A stretch of DNA of 32,628 nt from Bacillota bacterium (GTDB lineage: Bacteria; Bacillota; Clostridia; Acetivibrionales; DSM-1351): positions 1-32,628 of the forward strand of contig JAEZIU010000317.1 of the NCBI GenBank assembly GCA_023436485.1, written 5' to 3'. Below, piece after piece: positions 17,125 to 23,478 of the stretch; the stretch's first letter is position 1; the number at the start of each line of letters is the position of its first letter. The notes beneath the pieces were generated by a model. The model was not told the DNA's origin and did no database searches. It was given only the letters and a program-made list of their open reading frames with translations. A program made the translations under genes and the position numbers.

Positions 17125-18261
17125 TTATGTTTTAGGAAGGGTTACTTTAAACTGTGTAAATTCTTCGTTGCTGGTTGCGGTAATGTCTCCTCCATGAAGG
17201 TTAACTATTTCTTTAGCAATGGCAAGACCAAGTCCTGTTCCTCCCGTATGTGATGATCTGGCAGAATCAAGCCTGTAAAACTTTTCAAAAATAGATTCCA
17301 GCTTATTCGCAGGTATCATCCTGCCTCTGTTTTTGAATGTGACTATGGTGACATTATCAGACTGTATTGCAGAAATCTCTATTTTAGTATTTTCATAACT
17401 GTATGCGGCTGCATTTTTAAGTATATTATTAAATACTCGCGCCATTTTATCAGAATCAGCAAATATTTGGATATTTCCACCTGCATTCACAACAGCCTCT
17501 TTATTAGTAGGGGCAAGAATAGGGTAGAACTCATCCGCCATCTGTTCCAGCATAAGGGTTAAATTTATCTCTTCCTTTTCAAGAACAATACTCTGCAGGT
17601 TAAATCGTGTTATCTCAAAAAATTCATTTATTAGTTGTTCCAATCGATAAGCCTTCTCTAATGTAATGTCTGTGTATTTTAATCTTTGCTCCAGCGGCAT
17701 GTCGGGAGCCTCGTGAAGTAGGCTGAGATAGCCGATAACAGAAGTAAGCGGTGTTTTAATATCATGTGCCAAATATACTACAAGATCATTTTTTCTTCGC
17801 TCGCTTTCCAGAGCTGCATTCTTCCTTTTTTCAAGAGTGTTTTTAACAGTGTTGAGCTTGTTCTCCATAAAGGAAAGCTCGGAAGGAAGAACTATCGGTG
17901 TTTCAGATTCCTCTACAAGAGCATCTATTCCCTCACTTATCTTATTAAAATAACGGGTGTACCTGGACATTGCAATGAAAACAAAAATTATTAATAGTAA
18001 AACGAATCCAATTATGACAAAAATAGTCTTGTTTTGAGTAAAGATTCTGTTATAAATAGTGGCAGCAGAATAATAGCTTACATGAAAAAATCTTTCTGCT
18101 ATACGGACAAAACCTTCTGCAAAAGGTGCCTGCAAAGCGTCATCAATAACAAAAACAAGGACAAAACCTCCTATTGTTAGCGCAAGCAACGAACCTAGCA
18201 GAATTTGAAGCAATATCTTTAGTTTTAACTGTGTGAAATCATTTTTCAATTTTATATCCAA
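17125..18261 (-). CDS. vanS: Sensor histidine kinase, VanS-type
   Basis: This 378-residue membrane kinase has two helices (about 16-39 and 80-98) around a short extracytoplasmic loop, then a linker, the H-box YLAHDIKTPLTSVIGYLS with phosphoacceptor H166, an N-box NILKNAAAYS and G-boxes ending GGTGLGLAIAKEIV. The H-box wording is typical of VanS. It would sense a glycopeptide or envelope signal and phosphorylate VanR. It overlaps vanR by 23 nt. The start is uncertain: TTG at 18261 directly abuts a GGGGAG, while an in-frame TTG at 18249 is 12 nt from it; I keep the longer form. Confidence 0.9.
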   Translation of the reverse strand: MDIKLKNDFTQLKLKILLQILLGSLLALTIGGFVLVFVIDDALQAPFAEGFVRIAERFFHVSYYSAATIYNRIFTQNKTIFVIIGFVLLLIIFVFIAMSRYTRYFNKISEGIDALVEESETPIVLPSELSFMENKLNTVKNTLEKRKNAALESERRKNDLVVYLAHDIKTPLTSVIGYLSLLHEAPDMPLEQRLKYTDITLEKAYRLEQLINEFFEITRFNLQSIVLEKEEINLTLMLEQMADEFYPILAPTNKEAVVNAGGNIQIFADSDKMARVFNNILKNAAAYSYENTKIEISAIQSDNVTIVTFKNRGRMIPANKLESIFEKFYRLDSARSSHTGGTGLGLAIAKEIVNLHGGDITATSNEEFTQFKVTLPKT

Positions 18262-18934
18262 CTCCCCACACTGTTTTAATGAATTTCGGATTTCCTTCAG
18301 GTTCCTTCATCTTTTCACGCAAATGCCGTATATGAACCATTACGGTATTATTACTACCTGTGAAATACTTTTCTCCCCATACTTCCTGGAACAGCTTTTC
18401 AGAGCTGATAACCTGTCCCCTGTTTTCACACAGAATCCAAAGTATTGAAAATTCAGTTGGTGTCAGGACAAGAGGTTGCTCATTTAGAGAACACTCGTGT
18501 GTGGTTTTATTCATTACAAGACCTGAGACTTCAAGTATATCATTGGACTGTTGTATTCCCTCATTGTATCTTGTAAATCTCCTAAGCTGGGCTTTAACTC
18601 TTGCAACCATTTCAAGAGGACTAAAGGGTTTAGTAATATAATCATCAGCGCCCAAAGTAAGACCTGTAATCTTATCCATTTCCTCAACCTTGGCTGTTAG
18701 CATTATAACCGGAAAATTATACTTCTCTCTTATCTTCTGGCATAATTTAAACCCATCCATCACAGGCATCATGACATCCAGTATTGCAAGATCATATTTT
18801 ATATCATCAATTGATTTTAATGCCTCAATGGGAGAATAGAACTTGTATATACTATAATTTTCATTACTCAAGTATACCTCAACCAAATCAGCTATCTCTT
18901 TTTCGTCATCAACCACAAGAATATTTGCACTCAT
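18239..18934 (-). CDS. vanR: OmpR-family response regulator, VanR-type
   Basis: This is a 231-residue regulator with a receiver domain (acidic pocket DD at 9-10, phosphoacceptor D53 in LAILDVMMP, K in ITKPFSP) and a winged-helix DNA-binding domain (about 130-231, ending TVWGVGYKIEK). It overlaps vanS and directly precedes the ligase operon, the order of the vanG-type cluster of Clostridioides difficile (R-S-G-XY-T). A GAGGA site lies about 6 nt before the ATG. The promoter at 18977-19017 carries the same half-sites as the ligase promoter, implying that VanR controls both its own gene and the resistance genes. Confidence 0.9.
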   Translation of the reverse strand: MSANILVVDDEKEIADLVEVYLSNENYSIYKFYSPIEALKSIDDIKYDLAILDVMMPVMDGFKLCQKIREKYNFPVIMLTAKVEEMDKITGLTLGADDYITKPFSPLEMVARVKAQLRRFTRYNEGIQQSNDILEVSGLVMNKTTHECSLNEQPLVLTPTEFSILWILCENRGQVISSEKLFQEVWGEKYFTGSNNTVMVHIRHLREKMKEPEGNPKFIKTVWGVGYKIEK

Positions 18935-18976
18935 AAATCGTCCTCATAAGTTTCCAAATTAAATATAGATAAGAAA

Positions 18977-19017
18977 ATTATAGCATTCTATATCAAAACT
19001 TTATTAAGAATTACTTA
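18977..19017 (-). promoter_or_regulatory. vanRS promoter with VanR-type operator
   Basis: On the minus strand TAAG (19017-19014), 6 nt, TTAATAAAG (19007-18999), 16 nt and a perfect TATAAT (18982-18977) form a promoter without a normal -35. Its upstream half-site overlaps the stop codon of the preceding kinase gene (19015-19017). The arrangement matches the ligase promoter. Confidence 0.65.
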
Positions 19018-20412
19018 ATTTTTATAACTTTTTGGAATGGTAAAAGTAAATTTTGTACCTTTATCCTGATAACTCTGTACATAGATATCCCCACCGTGAG
19101 CCGAAACAATTGATTTACATATGGTAAGACCTATCCCGGAGCCTCCTGTAAGTCTGTTCCGGGACTTATCAGCCCTGTAAAACCGCTCAAAAATGTAAGG
19201 CAAATCTTCTTCAGGTATTCCGGGGCCATCATCCTCTAGAGAAATTTTGGTAAAGCTATTATTATTCTGTATTTTTAGCTCTACTGTACCGTTTTCGGGA
19301 GTATATTTCAAAGCATTTGAAAGTAAATTCACAAAAACCTGACTTATTTTGTCCTTATCTGCATAAACCATACATTTTGCACCAGTAAGTTCTAATTTCA
19401 AGCCTTTACTCAAGTACTCAGTTTCAAAATTCTGCACCTGCCTTTTTGCCAGCTCGGTAATATCAAATGTATCCTTGTTCAAGGTAAGATTTTCACTTTC
19501 ATACTTTGCAAGTTTTTCCAGGTCGCCAACCATCTTGCTTAACCTGACAATTTCTTCATGGCAGCTTTTAAGTCTTTCCGAATCAGCAGGCCATATACCG
19601 TCTATCATTGCTTCCATGTGGCTCTGTAGCGTTGCAAGAGGAGTTCTCAGTTCATGTGCAACATCGCCCGTAAGCCTTCTCCTTAATGTTTCTTGTTTTT
19701 GCATGTTCTCTGCTAGGTCATTTATGGTAACTGTAAGCTGATTTATTTCTCTGGTATTTGATTTTTCCGTAACCCTGTCAGAATAGAATCCTCTGGATAT
19801 AGATTTTGCTGTATCAATTACTCTTGATATTGGGGAAACCAATCTTTTTGACATAACAGTTCCAAATAAAAGAGAAAGAATCAAAGAAAATATCCCCACA
19901 GCCCATAGTAAATTATATAAATCATTAATAAATGCGATGTCGTGTTCATTTAAATAATTGTCCCCATAGGTTCCGATTTCTACAGTCCCTACCTTATTAA
20001 GGTTATAGTTTATAGAATATGGGACCTCTATATAGCCCGATTTTCCGCCACCGGGTATCCTGCTTGCATTTTTGGACATATGTTCTATTATCCTTTGGCA
20101 CATGCCGTTGTTGTGAGCTTTGGCATCCCATATAATATTACCTTTAATGTCTCTGACCTTTATAATAATTCCATTCTCCATAGAACTTACACCGATAGTC
20201 TCAATTACTTTTGTATTCCATTGACCGTTACCCATATATTGTCCAGAAAGAGTTGTAACAATTTCTCTGTTTTTTTGTTCAATATTCTGTTTTACATATT
20301 CTTCAAAATGCTTATATATAAAAAGTGTTGTAAAAATACTTATAAGCATTATACATATTAATGCGATCGTCACATAGGAAATTGATAGCTTGGTTCTTAA
20401 ACTGGTATTCAT
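19015..20412 (-). CDS. Sensor histidine kinase with HAMP domain
   Basis: This kinase has a membrane helix (about 8-33), an extracytoplasmic region of roughly 130 residues, a second helix (about 168-188), a HAMP domain (SKRLVSPISRVIDTAKSISR), the H-box GDVAHELRTPLATLQSHM with H253, and ATPase boxes NLLSNALKYT, DDGPGIPEED and GGSGIGLTICKSIV. It resembles BaeS-type kinases. I choose the ATG at 20412 (465 residues) because GAGGTG lies 7-8 nt upstream; a GTG three codons earlier would sit inside that site. It forms a pair with the regulator 30 nt upstream. The signal is unknown. It lies directly upstream of vanRS and may affect envelope stress genes, which is only inference. Confidence 0.9.
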   Translation of the reverse strand: MNTSLRTKLSISYVTIALICIMLISIFTTLFIYKHFEEYVKQNIEQKNREIVTTLSGQYMGNGQWNTKVIETIGVSSMENGIIIKVRDIKGNIIWDAKAHNNGMCQRIIEHMSKNASRIPGGGKSGYIEVPYSINYNLNKVGTVEIGTYGDNYLNEHDIAFINDLYNLLWAVGIFSLILSLLFGTVMSKRLVSPISRVIDTAKSISRGFYSDRVTEKSNTREINQLTVTINDLAENMQKQETLRRRLTGDVAHELRTPLATLQSHMEAMIDGIWPADSERLKSCHEEIVRLSKMVGDLEKLAKYESENLTLNKDTFDITELAKRQVQNFETEYLSKGLKLELTGAKCMVYADKDKISQVFVNLLSNALKYTPENGTVELKIQNNNSFTKISLEDDGPGIPEEDLPYIFERFYRADKSRNRLTGGSGIGLTICKSIVSAHGGDIYVQSYQDKGTKFTFTIPKSYKN

Positions 20413-20442
20413 GTCCCACACCTCAGTTATTAAAATATAAAT

Positions 20443-21144
20443 CTAATCTCCCGCAAATCTATATCCTACTCCGTGAACTGTTAGCAGGTACCTTGGGGCT
20501 TTGGGGTCATCTTCTATTTTTTGCCGCAGGTTTTTAATGTGTGTATCCACTGTTCTGTCAAAGCCCTCAAAATCATCGCCGAGTGCCATATTTATAAGCT
20601 CATCACGAGTAAATGTTTTTTTAGGATATCCGGCCATGGTAACCAGAATCCTGTATTCATTAGGTGTAAGATTTATTGTATTGCCTGTTTTTCTGATTTC
20701 ATGTGCAAAGTTATCTATTACAAGGTCTCCATTATCAAAAATAATCTTACTCTTGTCTTCGGCGGATTCTTTAACACTTCTTCTTAGCACCGCTGCAACC
20801 CGTGCCAAAAGCTGTTTGGGACTAAAAGGTTTTAAAACGTAGTCATCAGCTCCAATATCTAAGCCTGTTATTACTTCGTCATCAGAGACTTTAGCTGTTA
20901 ACATTATTATTGGAACCGAAGAATTTTTTCTAATTCTTTTACATATTTTTTCACCTGAAATATCAGGTAGCATCAAGTCAAGTATTATCAAATCAGGATT
21001 AAATTCATTGTAACCATCCATAGCTTCTTTACCGTTTAATGCTGTAAACACCTTATAACCGTCATGTTCGAGATATGATTTAACAACATCCGATATTTTC
21101 TTTTCATCATCAACTACTAATATTTTTTTTGCAGAATCAGTCAA
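20443..21144 (-). CDS. OmpR-family response regulator
   Basis: This 233-residue regulator pairs with the HAMP kinase. The receiver domain has the acidic pair in LVVDDEKK and phosphoacceptor D56 in LIILDLMLP, followed by a winged-helix domain ending TVHGVGYRFAGD. The start is a TTG at 21144, 8 nt from a GGAGG; the ATG adjacent to that site is out of frame and stops at once. It lies downstream of the CopZ-like gene after an imperfect hairpin. It is not a VanR copy: the effector domain differs and no TAAG array precedes it. Targets are unknown; the 11-bp-phased arrays near 12960 and 22170 are candidates. Confidence 0.92.
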   Translation of the reverse strand: MTDSAKKILVVDDEKKISDVVKSYLEHDGYKVFTALNGKEAMDGYNEFNPDLIILDLMLPDISGEKICKRIRKNSSVPIIMLTAKVSDDEVITGLDIGADDYVLKPFSPKQLLARVAAVLRRSVKESAEDKSKIIFDNGDLVIDNFAHEIRKTGNTINLTPNEYRILVTMAGYPKKTFTRDELINMALGDDFEGFDRTVDTHIKNLRQKIEDDPKAPRYLLTVHGVGYRFAGD

Positions 21145-21182
21145 CCCAACATCCTCCGTTCATAGTTATTATATATAAATAT

Positions 21183-21217
21183 ACCCCGTTCCACACATAT
21201 AATCAGTGAAACGAGGT
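21183..21217 (-). terminator. Hairpin after the CopZ-like gene
   Basis: Twelve-base arms (21183-21194 and 21206-21217) pair fully on the minus strand with two G-U pairs around an 11-nt loop. The following minus-strand sequence is A/T-rich but lacks a clean U-run, so termination may be partial and the downstream two-component genes could receive readthrough. Confidence 0.45.
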
Positions 21218-21249
21218 TTACTTTTTCCTGCCGAAATTGTCTATAAATC

Positions 21250-21483
21250 TTATACGAAATTATTATGTTCCATTGTAACATCATAACCCTGATCTTCAAT
21301 TGCATCTTTAATCTGTTTTCCTTTTACAATCTCAGGATCAAACTCAACTGTTACCTTTTTAGTAGCGAGATCAACGTCAACCTTTTCAACTCCATTTAAC
21401 GAACCTACTGCATTTTTAATGCTATTTACGCAATGACTGCAAGACATTCCTTCAACAACAATATCAGTTATTTCCTTAGCCAT
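21250..21483 (-). CDS. copZ: Heavy-metal-associated (CopZ-like) metallochaperone
   Basis: This 77-residue single-domain HMA protein has the metal-binding motif GMSCSHC (12-18; C15 and C18) and the ferredoxin-like pattern of CopZ and Atx1 copper chaperones. The start is the ATG at 21483, with GGGAGG 9 nt upstream; a longer frame begins upstream of that site and adds unrelated basic residues. No copper ATPase or CsoR gene is visible nearby, so copper is the likely but unproven ligand. The promoter at 21562-21590 is framed by a perfect 12-bp inverted repeat, suggesting metal-responsive control. It follows a DUF2318 gene on the same strand. Confidence 0.88.
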   Translation of the reverse strand: MAKEITDIVVEGMSCSHCVNSIKNAVGSLNGVEKVDVDLATKKVTVEFDPEIVKGKQIKDAIEDQGYDVTMEHNNFV

Positions 21484-21549
21484 AAAAACATGCCTCCCTT
21501 TTTTTATTTCTACAATGATATTATTTTTTAGTTTCAAATCTTTATGTAT

Positions 21550-21604
21550 TCAACTTTTGCAAGTATATACCAATCGCTGAAATCATACAATCTGCAAAAG
21601 TTGA
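21550..21604 (-). promoter_or_regulatory. copZ promoter enclosed by a perfect 12-bp inverted repeat
   Basis: TCAACTTTTGCA (21550-21561) and its exact complement TGCAAAAGTTGA (21593-21604) enclose 31 nt. On the minus strand that interval holds TTGTAT (21590-21585), a 17-nt spacer and TATACT (21567-21562). The arms touch the -10 and lie 2 nt from the -35; their centres are 43 bp apart, about four helical turns. This looks like paired operator half-sites at the copZ promoter. The same repeat could also form an RNA hairpin in readthrough from DUF2318. Confidence 0.6.
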
Positions 21605-21618
21605 TTTATTACTTAATT

Positions 21619-22101
21619 TTACTCTGTTTTCCAATTAGCAGTAAACAGGCCCTTATTATTTTCAATAAAATCTTTTGTTATAGTAATATTTTCAGCATCT
21701 TCTTTTTTGTTTTCCCTATATATAGGAATTGGATTGCAGCCGCCTCTTTGCTGCTCTATCATATCCATAGAAAATCTGTTCCCACAGTTCTGACAGACAA
21801 TAACGTCGCCTTCCTGTTTATAATAAGCTCTTGGTGAACCATTACACACCTGACATGTATTAAAGGCTGTTCTTATTGTACCATCACTAGCCTTTACTGC
21901 AAGAACTTCCATATTGGTCTTACCTGCTTTTACAGGATAAAATGTAACTTTATCTGTGATCTGACTCTTAGGTATAACAATATCTGCAACAGCTGTACTA
22001 TTTTGTGAATCATTTCCTGCAAATTTTAATGTCAGAATTCCTGTCAATACTATTATTATTACCCCGATTATGGCAAAAATCAACTTATATGAATTTTTCA
22101 A
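21619..22101 (-). CDS. DUF2318 domain protein, membrane-anchored
   Basis: This 160-residue protein has one N-terminal membrane helix (about 5-27), probably an uncleaved anchor, then an extracytoplasmic DUF2318 domain with four cysteines in two pairs, CQVC (83-86) and CQNC (103-106), plus C122 in GGC. The cysteines suggest metal or Fe-S binding; DUF2318 proteins are often found with metal-uptake genes. It starts at TTG (22101), 7 nt after AAGGAGG. It lies 135 nt before a CopZ-like gene on the same strand. A strong promoter (22132-22160) precedes it, with 11-bp-spaced half-sites. Confidence 0.82.
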   Translation of the reverse strand: MKNSYKLIFAIIGVIIIVLTGILTLKFAGNDSQNSTAVADIVIPKSQITDKVTFYPVKAGKTNMEVLAVKASDGTIRTAFNTCQVCNGSPRAYYKQEGDVIVCQNCGNRFSMDMIEQQRGGCNPIPIYRENKKEDAENITITKDFIENNKGLFTANWKTE

Positions 22102-22131
22102 ATTAATGCCTCCTTGTATTTATTTGTATTA

Positions 22132-22182
22132 ATTTTAAAACTACAGCTAAATACTATCAATAAGATATGTAGATTTTATGAA
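22132..22182 (-). promoter_or_regulatory. DUF2318 gene promoter with phased upstream half-sites
   Basis: On the minus strand TTGATA (22160-22155), 17 nt and TAAAAT (22137-22132) form a strong promoter. TACATA (22171-22166) and TTCATA (22182-22177) lie exactly 11 and 22 bp upstream of the -35 box, in the same phase, as in PhoP/OmpR-type tandem sites. Confidence 0.6.
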
Positions 22183-22201
22183 GGTTACAAATTTGAAATA
22201 A

Positions 22202-22229
22202 TTGTTTACAAAATTTGCTAAACTAATAT
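22202..22229 (+). promoter_or_regulatory. Probable promoter of the LCP gene
   Basis: TTGTTT (22202-22207), a 16-nt spacer and TAATAT (22224-22229) lie 43 nt before the LCP start codon. It is divergent from the DUF2318 promoter. The region is A/T-rich, so alternatives exist. Confidence 0.45.
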
Positions 22230-22272
22230 ATATTTATATCTATCGAATAAAAAAAATGTAGGAGTGTGACAA

Positions 22273-23412
22273 ATGAAATCTGCAAAGTTATCCTTTTTAG
22301 TATGCCTTTTCAGTGGAATTATTTTATTTATAGCAGGTACAGTTCTAATGGTTGATATAAGAACAACCCCCCCTCCTCAACAAAAGCATGATACTGTCTT
22401 GCCTTCCGGCGATTCAAATAAAACTATAGATGTAACTGAAACATATCAAAATAGCGGTGACCCTATAAATTTTCTTGTTCTTATAAAAGAAGCATCTGGT
22501 CAGCATACAGATACAATCTTAATTGGAAATTACGAGCCTGTGACTAATCAAATAAGTCTGCTGACAGTACCAAGGGACACAAAGCCTACAGGTAGATCAA
22601 CCTTAAAAATTAACAACGTATTCTCTATGGGTTTAAGTAAGTATTCCGCTTTACCTAAAAATCAACGGAAATATAAAGCTATCGAATATACAACACAGTC
22701 CATCAGCAACCTTACCAATATTCCAATTGATTATTATGTCTACCTGGAAATTGACACAATCAAGGAAATCGTAGACATGCTCGGCGGTGTGTATTTTGAC
22801 GTACCCGCTGATTTAAGATATCCGGACCCGTCTCAGGACCTGAATATTAATCTAAAAAAAGGGTATCAGCTTCTTGATGGTGACAAGGCAGAGCAACTGC
22901 TGAGATTCAGGAAAACACCATATAATATAAGAAAAGCACCCGAAGACATTCGGAAGTATTACGACGGTTCAGATCTTAAAAGAACAGAAATGCAGATAAA
23001 ATTTGTTAATGAACTTATTAAACAAAAAGTAACTGTTTTGAACCTTCCTAAGCTTATTCCTGTTATAAATTATGCCTTCAGCAATGTAATCACTAACATT
23101 TCACTTTCAGACACACTGAACCTGGCCGGTGGACTTACCAGAGCCAACAAACAGGAAATGAACACTTTCAAATTATGCGGATTAGACAGGACCATAAATG
23201 AGATTTACTATTTCATTTATAATAACAAAGTTGAAGATGTTAAAACAAAAGGCCAGTATGATACTCAGGAGATAATAGACAAGTATTTTAAAACAAAAAC
23301 CGGTAAGTTTTCGCCTGACCCTGATAAAAAATACAATTTTCGTTCTGTACTTCCCAATAACCCCTCAAACAGTGAAACTGAGTCACGAAGTAACGGTAAA
23401 GACAAGCCTTAA
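22273..23412 (+). CDS. LCP (LytR-CpsA-Psr) family cell-wall polymer ligase
   Basis: LCP enzymes attach teichoic acids or capsular polymers to peptidoglycan at the outer membrane face. The 379-residue protein has a cytoplasmic stub, one membrane helix (about 7-27), a proline-rich linker, then an LCP domain with HTDTILIG (D80), LLTVPRDT (R101, D102), INNVFSMG, IDYYVYLEIDTIKEIVDMLGG and AEQLLRFRKT. A lysine- and serine-rich tail ends the protein. An AGGAG site lies about 9 nt before the ATG. The gene is single, ending at a strong bidirectional terminator. The motifs place it in the family; which polymer it transfers is unknown. Confidence 0.92.
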   Translation: MKSAKLSFLVCLFSGIILFIAGTVLMVDIRTTPPPQQKHDTVLPSGDSNKTIDVTETYQNSGDPINFLVLIKEASGQHTDTILIGNYEPVTNQISLLTVPRDTKPTGRSTLKINNVFSMGLSKYSALPKNQRKYKAIEYTTQSISNLTNIPIDYYVYLEIDTIKEIVDMLGGVYFDVPADLRYPDPSQDLNINLKKGYQLLDGDKAEQLLRFRKTPYNIRKAPEDIRKYYDGSDLKRTEMQIKFVNELIKQKVTVLNLPKLIPVINYAFSNVITNISLSDTLNLAGGLTRANKQEMNTFKLCGLDRTINEIYYFIYNNKVEDVKTKGQYDTQEIIDKYFKTKTGKFSPDPDKKYNFRSVLPNNPSNSETESRSNGKDKP

Positions 23413-23414
23413 AG

Positions 23415-23454
23415 AAAAAGGATAATAGCCAAAAAGCGGCTATTATCCTTTTTT
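23415..23454. terminator. Bidirectional terminator between the LCP and copper-amine-oxidase-N genes
   Basis: A perfect 16-bp stem (23415-23430 with 23438-23453) closes a 7-nt loop, flanked by A and T runs. It serves the plus-strand LCP gene and the convergent minus-strand gene ending at 23479. Confidence 0.92.
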
Positions 23455-23478
23455 AAAACTTATTTCAATATCAGATTG

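Noticed and set aside
17125..18934. vanRS as a PhoRP-type housekeeping pair unrelated to van
   Set aside because: Order, overlap, the VanS-like H-box and a matching operator before the ligase operon tie it to the cluster, although ligand specificity is unproven.
21550..21604. Invertible promoter (phase-variation switch) between the inverted repeats at copZ
   Set aside because: A promoter between inverted repeats is the hallmark of such switches, but 31 bp between the arms is too short for known recombinases and no recombinase gene is nearby.
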